Shown in pieces: positions 54,938 through 63,775 of a stretch of DNA of 64,000 nt (position 1 is the first letter of the stretch; each line of letters starts with the position of its first letter). The notes beneath the pieces were generated by a model. The model searched no databases and had not been told where the DNA came from. It worked only from the letters and a program-made list of their open reading frames with translations. Source of the DNA: Anabaena sphaerica FACHB-251 (GTDB lineage Bacteria; Cyanobacteriota; Cyanobacteriia; Cyanobacteriales; Nostocaceae); NCBI RefSeq assembly GCF_014696825.1, contig NZ_JACJQU010000002.1, forward strand, positions 248,001-312,000, written 5' to 3'. The position numbers and the translations under genes are program-made.

Positions 54938-55873
54938 CTAATGACCAATGACTAATGACCGGATGTGATGAGCAACTGCATCTGGCTGTTCTAACATTGC
55001 CAGGTGTCCACAATTAGGAATTTCAATAAAATTATCACCAACGTATTGGAAAAGCCGATGAAAGCTGGCTAAATGGCGCACATACTTGGGTTCCATCACC
55101 TTATCATCAGCACCAGATAAAAAATAAACTGGCTGCTTTAGCTGTGAAACCAACTGGGGTAAGCGGTTCACTTCTTCTTCCGTCGTGGAATCTAAAAGCG
55201 TACCCAGTGCTGCTTCTGGATCAGCAACAACGAAATCAATGACTCGTTGACGCGCCCAATACCGATCTAAAGGACGTGCCACACTCGCCCTAGTAAACAG
55301 TAAATCAATCAAAGGTAATTGGTACAGCCAACGTGGCCGAACTTGTAGAAATTTTTGACCCGTTGAGCGAAACTGCTCAAATGCTTCTTTGAGATAAATC
55401 CCACCACCTGCATTAATACAAATAACACCTTTAACACGGTCAGCCAATTGAGCCGCTGTCCATAGAGCAATAGTACCTCCCAAAGAATGACCAATTAGCC
55501 AAACACTAGGAATATTTAGAAGTTCCAGAAGAGCTACTAAATCGCGAGAGTATGCAGAGGGAGAATACAGAGAATCACCAGGATAGCTAACAAATTTAGG
55601 ATCTGTGGTGGAATTGAGCGCCAAAACAGTTTCTGCTCGATTACAATCCAATTTAGGCTGAGACTGAGATTTACCAAAACCTCGCAAATCATAAGACAAG
55701 CACTGCAAATCAACTGATAGGCGAGAAATCACAGGTTGCCAGTATCCACGGCTGTTGAGCCAACCGTGGATAAACACTAAAGCATGGGGGCAAGACGTGG
55801 GAGCCGTTAACTCATAAGCGTGGGGAACGCCGAAGATTTCTATTGTTGCCATAGTTTCAAAAAGCATAGACAT
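54938..55873 (-). CDS. alpha/beta-fold hydrolase
   Basis: 311 residues from ATG 55873, well supported by AGGAG 5-6 nt upstream. VFIHGWLNSRGYW (oxyanion region), nucleophile elbow LIGHSLGGTIALW (Ser), SGADDKVMEP (Asp) and PNCGHLAMLEQPD (His). An esterase/lipase or peptidase of unknown substrate; no signal peptide. Confidence 0.88.
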   Translation of the reverse strand: MSMLFETMATIEIFGVPHAYELTAPTSCPHALVFIHGWLNSRGYWQPVISRLSVDLQCLSYDLRGFGKSQSQPKLDCNRAETVLALNSTTDPKFVSYPGDSLYSPSAYSRDLVALLELLNIPSVWLIGHSLGGTIALWTAAQLADRVKGVICINAGGGIYLKEAFEQFRSTGQKFLQVRPRWLYQLPLIDLLFTRASVARPLDRYWARQRVIDFVVADPEAALGTLLDSTTEEEVNRLPQLVSQLKQPVYFLSGADDKVMEPKYVRHLASFHRLFQYVGDNFIEIPNCGHLAMLEQPDAVAHHIRSLVIGH

Positions 55874-56250
55874 TGATCTCCTGCCCTTTGTTTGTCGGAA
55901 ATAACCCCGACTGGGCTAACTACAAAGCCCTCTATCCCTAGACTAAACGCTGTCGGGACTACTTAATCCAGCAAATGATAACATTTATCGGTTCTGGTGT
56001 CCAAAAATGCTGCTCATTGTCTGGGTTTAAGTTGGCTCTGATCCACACCACATCTATTTGCTGGTTTCACCGTGATAAATGACAAGTGATGACAATATTT
56101 GTGTATAGATTAGGCGAAGTTTTACGATACCTATATCGTAACCCGAAGGGCGGGTGCGACTAAATACGGACAGGAAAATAGTTGAGGAGGCAGAGGAGAT
56201 GGGGAGAGGGGGTGGAAAGGGAAGTTAATAACCCTGTCACCAATCACCTG
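55874..56250. other. 377-bp intergenic region
   Basis: No gene found. It carries a perfect 8-bp palindrome TTACGATA/TATCGTAA (56122-56141) and GGG/CCC-rich snippets resembling dispersed repeats near 55900. Confidence 0.5.
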
Positions 56251-56970
56251 TTAATGACCAAGTAACCTGTGCCGTACTCCTTCAGCAATTTTATGACCGA
56301 GATATTCAGGAATCAGGCTTTCGTTAGGTCCCAACAAGTAAAGGATCAGCCGTGTGCGTCCGCGCCAAACCAACAAATTGGCATTGACTACTAGTAGGTC
56401 TTCCTGCCAGATGCCATACATGACTTTATAAAATAATCCTGGTTGATTATCAGCTTCAATCACCAAGGCTGGGAGATGAAAAACCGGATCGACGTAGAAC
56501 TCGGTTTGTACCTGTTCTAAACCAGCATTGAGGTTAAATTCCACTGCTAACATCTCTTCTACCTCAAACCGATTTCCTAGAGCCTCACGAATGGCACGGC
56601 AAACATTTTCTGCGGTTTTTTCGGTCAGGGCTTTGCTGCCACGAGACACCAGCAGTTTGATAAAAACTAACATTGGTGGTTGGATCTGACCATAGAGACT
56701 CAAACCGTGAATAGTTAAACCATAAGCTGCCAGGACACCAAAAATATCACTGAGGAGAAAAGACTGATTACGGTATGCAAAATGCAGGGCGCTTTTGCTG
56801 CCTTCCGGTTTCATCTCGATTACAGCCCGTTTGGTTTTATATAGACGGTATGCCAATCGTAAATTTTGCAGTTGAATCTCACTGCTAACAAATTGCTCAT
56901 AAAATTGGGGAAACGCTCGATTAAAGCGTTTTAGAAGTTCTAGGGTCGAAGATTTTAAACCAGAAGTCAT
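56251..56970 (-). CDS. ACT-domain protein (conserved cyanobacterial)
   Basis: 239 residues. Two ACT-like units are suggested: LLSDIFGVLAAYGLTIHGLS (about 70-120) and VIEADNQPGLFYKVMYGIWQ (about 170-220), the second with the ligand-binding DxPGLL-type turn. This is the layout of GlnD/ACR-like regulatory proteins without a catalytic part. Ligand and partner unknown. Its 5' side is a 760-bp gap. Confidence 0.75.
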   Translation of the reverse strand: MTSGLKSSTLELLKRFNRAFPQFYEQFVSSEIQLQNLRLAYRLYKTKRAVIEMKPEGSKSALHFAYRNQSFLLSDIFGVLAAYGLTIHGLSLYGQIQPPMLVFIKLLVSRGSKALTEKTAENVCRAIREALGNRFEVEEMLAVEFNLNAGLEQVQTEFYVDPVFHLPALVIEADNQPGLFYKVMYGIWQEDLLVVNANLLVWRGRTRLILYLLGPNESLIPEYLGHKIAEGVRHRLLGH

Positions 56971-57730
56971 TGTTGGAGGTAAGACTTGCTTGCTTTGTTA
57001 AAACTAAAGCTAAAAACTGTGTTATTTACTACTTTGCTCTCCTATGATTCCGTTTTGGCGCTTAAGCATAAGCTTTACCTAATGTGAAAATCATAGTGGA
57101 AGTTTGATATCATACTAGCTACTAAGGGAAGTTCTACATAATCTATTAGACATCTCCAAAAATGAAATACGCGTATCCTAGTATCCTCTAATCCTTGTAG
57201 ACACGTTTCATAGGTAGGGATTATCGGCTCTAAATTGTTTTTCTGAGATGTCTATTGTTCTCGCCTACTTGATGGGCGGAATCAAAGTTGACACACCAGC
57301 TAATGAGAGTGCCTCCATTTTCTTTTTTGCTGTCAAAATTCTGGGAGTAATTCTTTTTCGGTCTGCATGAGCCGAAAAGTAATCAAAATTCTGGACTTGG
57401 ACACCTCAGAATACCTGATAATGTAGTATCTTGATTTTAGTGGATCAACCGATCAACCACTTGAAAAAACCCAGGAGCCTCAAGGCAAGGCATCTGCAAA
57501 CAAATCCTCTGTGCTTTAGATAGGGGAGTGTGAAAACAAAATGCTAAAGTTAAAAATGATTGGTGTGAAAGATTCAGTAACAAGCTGTCACCATTGCCAG
57601 TCCCCAAAACACTAAACGTAAATTTTTATGTTATGTGTCTGGAGATAAAGCAGAGGCAGTAAATTTACTGATGAATCAACACTCTCAAACAGTGTAAGCA
57701 ATTCAGTCATGTTACCCGAACCGCGTTGGC
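56971..57730. other. 760-bp intergenic region between divergent genes
   Basis: No supported coding frame. A 7-bp hairpin TTTTCGG/CCGAAAA lies near 57357-57380. Long enough for promoters of both flanking genes; no motif assigned. Confidence 0.45.
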
Positions 57731-58258
57731 ATGGGTTTTTGGAAAACTTGGTTTAGTAGTTCTGAATCTGTAGCGACAAATAAAACAACCGCATTTGAGG
57801 ATCATACACGGGGAGATAAAGGCAACTCTAACGCCGTCAGCGATAGCATCGTTTTCAGCACTGAGCGAGATATCGACCTGTATGAACTAGAAGAACTCTG
57901 TGATGCGGTTGGTTGGTCGCGTCGCCCGCTGAGAAAAGTAAAAAAAGCCATTGAGCATAGTTTTCTCGTCGCGTCTATGTGGCAAGTACGAGGAAATAAA
58001 AGGCGGTTAATTGGTTTTGCTCGTGCTACCTCAGATCATGCTTTTAATGCCACTATTTGGGATGTGGTAGTTCATCCAGACTTCCAAAGTCAAGGTCTGG
58101 GTAAGGCATTGATGAAATATGTCCTCAAAAAACTCAGAAGTGAAGAAATTAGCAATGTTACTCTCTTCGCTGATCCCCATGTTGTAGATTTTTACCGGAC
58201 TATGGGGTTTATTCCTGATCCAGAAGGTATTAAAGGGATGTTTTGGTATCCTCAATGA
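57731..58258 (+). CDS. GNAT-family N-acetyltransferase
   Basis: 175 residues. Residues 1-45 are a Ser/Thr-rich lead. The GNAT fold follows: [20 protein letters not shown], acetyl-CoA loop [15 protein letters not shown] (Q-x-x-G-x-G) and [19 protein letters not shown]. It resembles cyanobacterial/plastid GNAT proteins; substrate unknown. Confidence 0.87.
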   Translation: MGFWKTWFSSSESVATNKTTAFEDHTRGDKGNSNAVSDSIVFSTERDIDLYELEELCDAVGWSRRPLRKVKKAIEHSFLVASMWQVRGNKRRLIGFARATSDHAFNATIWDVVVHPDFQSQGLGKALMKYVLKKLRSEEISNVTLFADPHVVDFYRTMGFIPDPEGIKGMFWYPQ

Positions 58259-58530
58259 GCCTCAATTTGCAAACAAAACAGGTTGCTGCCAGTTCGCTAT
58301 CATACTGAAGCTGTGCTATTGTTGGTTGGTTTAGCGATGAGCAGTGATCTAGCAAAATCAACTTTGTCAGGCTAAGTCAACAGAAAAACTCTTATTGAGG
58401 AAGTAATTTTATTTTTTCCAGGTAAGGGGGTTGGCAATCTGCGGTAAGAATGATATAGTTAGAAAGATGCTTCAGCAAAACATAATTTTTGTTATGTGCT
58501 GCTAAACTATCAAAAGCCAAATAGTATTTC

Positions 58531-58604
58531 CGGGATGTAGCGCAGCTTGGTAGCGCGCCTGCTTTGGGAGCAGGATGCCGCAGGTTCAAATCCTGTCATC
58601 CCGA
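58531..58604 (+). tRNA. tRNA-Pro(UGG)
   Basis: 74 nt: acceptor CGGGATG/CATCCCG, D-arm GCGCAGCTTGGTAGCGC, anticodon stem CCTGC/GCAGG with loop TTTGGGA (anticodon TGG), T-arm GCAGGTTCAAATCCTGT, discriminator A. CCA is not encoded. Confidence 0.95.
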
Positions 58605-59216
58605 TTTTTGATGATTTTCAAAATTGTTCAATTACTACTCACTCAGCAGGTAGGATGTTCTATTTATTTACTTATTAAAAAAATTTCGGTTCTTCAGTAC
58701 CTAATATGCTCTCATCAAGTCCAAAAAATCTCGGAAAGCTTGCTATACATAAGAAACAAGCCATAATTTTGAACATTATTACAAAATATTGCTTCTTTAC
58801 CCTGTTCCCTCTTTCAGGCTGGTGATTTAGCATAACAAGTACGGTAGAATCAAAATTTCTAATACCGAAATTTAACACCTATTGAGTTAATCAGCAGTTT
58901 GAACGTTGGAACGATTGACTCAGTCATCGCGTCACCCATAACTGAGAAACGCTATAAAATAATAAAATAAAATCGTGTTTTTTTGATTAAGAATCCCGGA
59001 AATCACTCGCTGCTAGAGAAAAAGTATTATAGACTAATACAGCATTTAGTAGTGAACAGCAAGGCAAAATTCACAACAATTAGCCAAATCTATAAAGTTA
59101 TTTGCAGAGAAAATAGCTTGTTAGATAATTACAGATGGTTTTGTCGGTATAAAATTAAACCGTTTTTTTCATTGTCTAAGTTAATTCAATTATTGATATT
59201 GAGATGAGGAGTTGTG
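58605..59216. other. 612-bp non-coding region before tic22
   Basis: AT-rich; the only longer frame (58983-59207, plus strand) shows no recognisable protein character. It ends with GAGGAG at 59204 ahead of tic22. Confidence 0.45.
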
Positions 59217-60017
59217 ATGAAATCATTGGTTCGCTGGGGCGTAACGCTAGGTTTAGTAGGTAGTACATTGCTGGGAAGTGTGGTAGCCGTCAATTTTCCC
59301 GCACTGGCATTATCAGAACAACAAATAAAAGATAAATTAGACTCAGTACCAGTTTACTTGATTACTAATGACAAAGGTTTACCTCTGAGTCGTACCCTTC
59401 CAGCACAAAATGGTCAACAAGGGGCATCGGTGACAGGTGTATATATGAGTCGCCAGGAAGCTTTGACCTTTATCAAAGAATTGCGTAACGCCAAAAATAA
59501 AGACCCAAAAGTTGAAGAAATGGCTAAAAAGCTGCAAGTTACTGCCGTGCCTCTAGGTGTAATTTATCAGCAATTGCAACAAAGCAAAAACCAGCCAAAT
59601 CGACTTTTATTTGCTTTTAAACCTGTAGACCAAGAAATAAAAGGTGCTTTAGCTTTGCTAAAAGCAAGCGGTCAGAAAATAGATCAATTTAAAAGCGTAC
59701 CTGTTTTTGCAGTGAGGTTTGCACCTGACAAAGGATATGTACCAATTGAATTGGGTGCTAATAAACAGCAAATGATTCCTTTATTTCTGAGCAAACAAGA
59801 TGCACAAGGTTTATTAACCCAAGTAAAGCAGAAGTTTCCTAAGGCTGATATTCAAGTCATAGATGTAGATGGGGTGATTAAGACTTTAACAGATAAAAAT
59901 GATTCCTGGTTAAACCAGGTGGTTTTAGTTCCATCCCCAGAGTCTAGAGAATATATCAAGACTCTACCTAGAGATAACGCTCCCAAACCAAAAGCTTTAC
60001 CTTCTAAGCAGCGTTAA
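59217..60017 (+). CDS. Tic22-like family protein
   Basis: 266 residues from ATG 59217 behind GAGGAG. N-terminal signal (LVRWGVTLGLVGSTLLGSVV), then two Tic22-like repeats: VPVYLITNDKGLPLSR...YMSRQEALTFI and VPVFAVRFAPDKGYVPIEL...FLSKQDAQGLL. In Anabaena the homologue is a periplasmic protein needed for outer-membrane biogenesis. It ends just 2 nt before prmC. Confidence 0.88.
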   Translation: MKSLVRWGVTLGLVGSTLLGSVVAVNFPALALSEQQIKDKLDSVPVYLITNDKGLPLSRTLPAQNGQQGASVTGVYMSRQEALTFIKELRNAKNKDPKVEEMAKKLQVTAVPLGVIYQQLQQSKNQPNRLLFAFKPVDQEIKGALALLKASGQKIDQFKSVPVFAVRFAPDKGYVPIELGANKQQMIPLFLSKQDAQGLLTQVKQKFPKADIQVIDVDGVIKTLTDKNDSWLNQVVLVPSPESREYIKTLPRDNAPKPKALPSKQR

Positions 60018-60019
60018 TC

Positions 60020-60955
60020 ATGACGAAGCAGCAGCCAAAGCTGGTTACTGGTATTGAAGTTTGGCAGTGGCGAAATGCAGCTATTCATGCTGCTATAGCT
60101 GCTGACATTTCACCTGTAGAAATTGATTGGCTGTTACAAGAAATAGCTGGATTAGACCGCTTGTCACTGCGTTTAGAGACTTTCAAAGAATGCCAGCAAA
60201 TCAAGATGCAGTTGTCTTTGGCAGAGCTAGACTATCTGTGGAAAAGGCGGTTACAAGACCGCTTGCCAGTACAGTATATTGCTGGTTCTACGCCTTGGCG
60301 AAAGTTTAAACTCGCTGTGTCAAATGCGGTTTTAATTCCTAGACCGGAAACAGAGATGTTAATTGATTTGGCTGTGGCCGCTGTTAACCAATGTAGAGAC
60401 GACAATCCCTACCCAGGGAACGTCTCTACACAGCAACATTGGGCAGATTTGGGTACTGGTAGTGGTGCGATCGCTCTTGGTTTAGCTGAAGTATTGACAA
60501 ATGCAACAGTTCATGCAGTTGATGTTAGTGCAGAAGCTTTAGCGGTTGCTAGAAGCAATGCGGAAAATTTGGGTTTTGGGGAACGGGTTAAATTTTACCA
60601 AGGTTCGTGGTGGGAACCTCTAAAATCTTTAAAAGGTCAGTTTAGCGGGATGGTATCAAATCCACCTTATATTCCTAGTGATACCGTACTAACTTTACAA
60701 CCGGAAGTAGTTAAACATGAACCACATCTGGCTTTAGATGGTGGTGTTGATGGTTTAGATTGTATTCGTGATTTAATTGCAGTTTCTCCTGCATATTTGC
60801 GTCCGGGTGGAGTGTGGCTAATTGAAATGATGGCTGGACAAGCGGATACAGTGCGGGAATTGTTGGAAAATAATGGTAGTTATTGTAATATTTCTATTCA
60901 TGCTGATTTAGCGGGAATAGAACGTTTTGCTGTGGCTTATATAAAAAATGTCTGA
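60020..60955 (+). CDS. prmC: release factor glutamine N5-methyltransferase
   Basis: 311 residues. Helical N-terminal domain (1-85), then a SAM fold with RPETEMLIDLA, ADLGTGSGAIAL and the substrate motif SNPPYIPSD. Methylates the Gln of the GGQ motif in peptide-release factors. The region CRDDNPYPGNVSTQ between RPETE and the SAM motif is encoded by a dispersed palindromic repeat (60392-60430). Confidence 0.93.
   Translation: MTKQQPKLVTGIEVWQWRNAAIHAAIAADISPVEIDWLLQEIAGLDRLSLRLETFKECQQIKMQLSLAELDYLWKRRLQDRLPVQYIAGSTPWRKFKLAVSNAVLIPRPETEMLIDLAVAAVNQCRDDNPYPGNVSTQQHWADLGTGSGAIALGLAEVLTNATVHAVDVSAEALAVARSNAENLGFGERVKFYQGSWWEPLKSLKGQFSGMVSNPPYIPSDTVLTLQPEVVKHEPHLALDGGVDGLDCIRDLIAVSPAYLRPGGVWLIEMMAGQADTVRELLENNGSYCNISIHADLAGIERFAVAYIKNV
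60392..60430. repeat. palindromic interspersed repeat inside prmC
   Basis: TGTAGAGACG/CGTCTCTACA, a 10-bp inverted pair around a 19-nt loop. This GTAGAGACG palindrome is a familiar cyanobacterial repeat; here it is in frame within coding DNA and adds about 13 residues. Confidence 0.75.
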
Positions 60956-61069
60956 TTCAGACAAATAAAGATATTTAAACTCATTGCATCCTGTAAATCC
61001 TTAAATCCTGGAAATCCTGATTCAGACAAAAAAGATATTTAGGGAACACCAGCTTGTTGAAAAATTTGC

Positions 61070-61351
61070 TCAGAAGTAATTAGTTAATCGAGAATGGAAT
61101 CTTTTTGGGGACATTTCATATAATTGAAACCCCACAGGTTCACATAAAAACAATAAAATATCAGATACGGCTATCCAAGGTGCATCAGGAACAAAGTTTT
61201 CCCGCAGACAGTATAAATATTCTGGTGTTAGTGCTAAGGGAAAAGCAGCATGAGCGAGTAATTTTTTGTATGTGGGGTAGCGGTTCAAGAAAGATTGTAA
61301 ATGGGGATATTTAAATGTTGTGGTTGGGGATTTTTTCATATTTTTAGTCAT
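61070..61351 (-). pseudogene. truncated N-terminal piece of a conflict-system protein
   Basis: 93 residues: YPHLQSFLNRYPTYKKLLAH, AAFPLALTPEYLYCLRENFV, PWIAVSDILLFLCEPVGFQL, then YEMSPKRFHSRLTNYF. The front matches an N-terminal domain I recall from cyanobacterial FGE-domain proteins encoded beside vWA/MoxR genes. The product stops where a long C-terminal part should follow. Downstream of the vWA remnant on the same strand, as in intact loci. Confidence 0.5.
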
Positions 61352-61368
61352 ATAAATAATATTTTATC

Positions 61369-61400
61369 GTAGGTTGGGTTAAGCGAAGCGCAACCCAACA
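61369..61400. repeat. dispersed palindromic repeat (second copy of the 1.2-kb element)
   Basis: GTAGGTTGGGTTAAGCG and CGCAACCCAACA, almost the reverse complement of 1211-1241. It lies between the FGE-like and vWA remnants. Confidence 0.7.
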
Positions 61401-61461
61401 TCCCGACATTCTAAATAAAAGCAATATTTCTTTTTGATTAACATTACCTACATTTGTTGGG

Positions 61462-62337
61462 TTATGGCTTTGAAGATGCACATAATACGAAAACTCCCAA
61501 ATCTTGATATATCTTGATTTTAAGATTTGCGATTATGTGCAAGCTCAATGAAAATTGATATAAAACGTCTGATGTTAGTTTACCTCCTGGACGTTGGGGA
61601 TGGAAAAATAAATATTCTCCTGGACAATTTCTAAAATAATAAACTTCAGATTTACCTAACTTGCTTCCTTGTAAGTTATCGACCAACTGCTGAGAAAGCA
61701 AGAAAAAAGGAATCATTGAATTAGAAGCATCTATTAATAATAACACTTCGGCTCTATTAATGCGTTGGGGTATGATTACAGGTTCTAGTAAAAACCCATC
61801 TTCACCTATTTTGTGTACCGTCGCTTCGATATCTATTTCTGTTAATCTTCCTTGTCGTATTGGAAGACGTAAATAACGCCAACTGCGTTGGATTTTGCGT
61901 TTTGTGATAGGAAAATCTGTAATTGATAATTGAAATTTAGCATTTTGATTAAATGGTTTTTTCGGTAAAAGTCCACCTTTTAAAGCAATTGGTGTTTGTA
62001 AGAAAGAGGGTAAATCAGGTTTTGGAGGTTCAGGTTTTGGAAATTCGGATTTTTGAGGTTCAGATTTTTGAGTTTCTACTATTTCTTGATTTTTTGTATC
62101 TAATTGATAAAAATAATCATCAAAATATTTAATAAAATTCTTAACTGTTTCAGAATTGGGTTTAGACTTTACCCATAGCATTTGACAGAGTGTTTTTAAT
62201 TGTTCTCGACTGCTTAAACCAAAACCTTTATTTAATGCTGCTAATAATAAATTATATTGGTCAATAGTCAGGGGAAAATCCCCTGTGTCTCGCAGGTGTA
62301 AGAATAAATCAAATAAAGGTAGTTTTTGATTATTCAT
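61462..62337 (-). pseudogene. vWA-domain protein of a MoxR/vWA conflict system, C-terminus lost
   Basis: 291 residues: an N-terminal helical part (LPLFDLFLHLRDTGDFPLTI), a KSEPQKSEFPKPEPPKP linker, then the start of a von Willebrand A domain with the metal site LLLIDASNSM. It stops soon after KLTSDVLYQFSLSL; the last 20 or so residues (from LHIIANLK) are read from a palindromic insertion at 61478-61541, so the second half of the vWA fold is missing. Overlaps the MoxR remnant by 8 nt, the original operon junction. Confidence 0.65.
61478..61541. repeat. 64-bp palindromic insertion at the broken end of the vWA gene
   Basis: Terminal arms TGCACATAAT/ATTATGTGCA and an inner pair AAATCTT/AAGATTT. 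Coding similarity of the vWA gene ends where this begins. Confidence 0.65.
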
Positions 62338-62617
62338 CGTTATTTACTCTTGATTTATCCTTATAATATTCTTGGTCCTCTTTGCTTTTTAGTAAAACTC
62401 CTAATAAATGAGGATGTTGGTAAAGATTTTTGATGAAATCTAAAGCTTCCTCTTGAGAAGAACGTTTTAACCAAAGTATGAAATCTAATAATTCACTGAT
62501 ACTTGGTTTTTTACCATCTTTTCTGCGAGTTCCTTGGTTACGAACTTCAATAAATTTTTCAACTGCTTTTTTAACTATTCCATCTTTATCATTTAAAGGT
62601 TTACCAAAATTTTCCAA
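62330..62617 (-). pseudogene. C-terminal remnant of a MoxR-type AAA+ ATPase
   Basis: Reads LNDKDGIVKKAVEKFIEVRN, then KKPSISELLDFILWLKRSSQEEAL and HLLGVLLKSKEDQ: the C-terminal lid of MoxR proteins (KPSTSELLDW). All ATPase motifs are missing. The codons just before it (ILDLLENFGKP) belong to the same domain and are in frame with the iSTAND ORF, separated only by the TAG at 62630-62632. Confidence 0.65.
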
Positions 62618-62629
62618 GAGGTCTAATAT

Positions 62630-63211
62630 CTAAAAATTTGTATTTGATTCATGACTGTTTGCATAATCAATTAGAAACAATATTACTCGATGTTTATTAC
62701 AAGCGCCTTGTGTTATTTCCATAACTAAAGGTTTACACAAATATTTCATAAACTCAGATAAACTTCTTGTATTTATTGAGTATATTTTATCTGATTGAAT
62801 ATAATTCAACTCTAGCTTTAAAATAATACTTTGTTGATTCTTCCATATTTGATAAAATTCTTCTTTAATATCTGTCCATGCTGGATAAGCACCTATTTCT
62901 GTAGCTATATCTTCACAGGAAATCAAAAATTCTCCGTTACGATTTGCTCTGGTTTTGTAAATATTTTTCTTAAAAGAATTAAGCTGGTAAGGATTTTTTT
63001 TGATCAGTTTATGGGATAACCAAGCTTGTCCTTCATAGGGTTGACCATGAATCAAAAAAGTTGCTGTTGTTGTGTTTTTGATTGAATCTTCAAATAATCT
63101 AAGTTGATTGACATAATTTAACCATAGTAGTGACCGTTTGACAGTTTCAATATTTTGAGGTTGAAGATTATTATTGAGATCATCATATTGGACAATGTTA
63201 ATATCACTCAA
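62630..63211 (-). pseudogene. N-terminal part of an iSTAND-type protein, fused to MoxR debris
   Basis: 193 residues: NIETVKRSLLWLNYVNQLRLF, TATFLIHGQPYEGQAWLSHKL and VILFLIDYANSH resemble the inactive-STAND ATPases that carry effector or EAD modules in cyanobacterial conflict systems; the P-loop is replaced by HGQPYEGQ. The frame ends NTNF-stop and, in the same frame, goes straight into a MoxR C-terminal domain. A deletion has therefore joined the front of one gene to the end of the next. Confidence 0.6.
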
Positions 63212-63457
63212 TAATCGTGAAAACTAAAATTTAATCATGATAAAAATTAATAATTTTACATTTTCAGGAGTAAGTTGGGAGCATCATGGGAGAAAGTCAG
63301 GAAAAAATTGGAATTAATAGGGATAAAACATATAATTGATTTAATTTTTAGGGGATAAAAATAGGAGCAAATAAGGAGAATATAGGGGATTTCAAATCAT
63401 AAGAGAACTGTCAAACTAAAAACTGTAAATCAAATTCTCGTTTAAGAGGAATCTCTA

Positions 63458-63673
63458 ATGCGTATACGTTTAGAAGTAAATGAATCCTTGGTAAAAATGT
63501 ATTGTGAAATCCCGACTCAAGACCTGGAAAAGTATCGCAAATGGTTAATATGGTGTGTAACCGTCAGCTTACCTGTGCTGGTATCCTACAGTACAGCCAT
63601 AAAATTCCTACCCCATGGTACACTTCCTTTACATCCTAGTCAGGAAATTAACAAACCAGTAAAATTGCCTTAG
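63458..63673 (+). CDS. small hypothetical protein (71 aa)
   Basis: MRIRLEVNESLVKMYCEIPT, then LEKYRKWLIWCVTVSLPVLVSYSTAI with one likely membrane helix, ending KPVKLP. AAGAGGAAT lies about 7 nt before the ATG, supporting translation. Family not recognised. A hairpin and tsaC follow. Confidence 0.5.
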   Translation: MRIRLEVNESLVKMYCEIPTQDLEKYRKWLIWCVTVSLPVLVSYSTAIKFLPHGTLPLHPSQEINKPVKLP

Positions 63674-63720
63674 TGATGATTTTACCATCCTGGTGATTGG
63701 AAATCACAGCTACACAGACA

Positions 63721-63740
63721 AAACCCGTCTTTACGGGTTT
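63721..63740 (+). terminator. short hairpin before tsaC
   Basis: AAACCCG/CGGGTTT, 7 bp with a 6-nt loop TCTTTA, followed by only a weak T-run. Likely stops transcription from the 71-aa gene. Confidence 0.5.
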
Positions 63741-63775
63741 ATCTCCAAAATAGATAAGTAGTTTTTTGATATTTT

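Noticed and set aside
58983-59207. 74-aa ORF upstream of tic22
   Set aside because: No recognisable domain or convincing ribosome-binding site, AT-rich composition and random-looking sequence; treated as non-coding.
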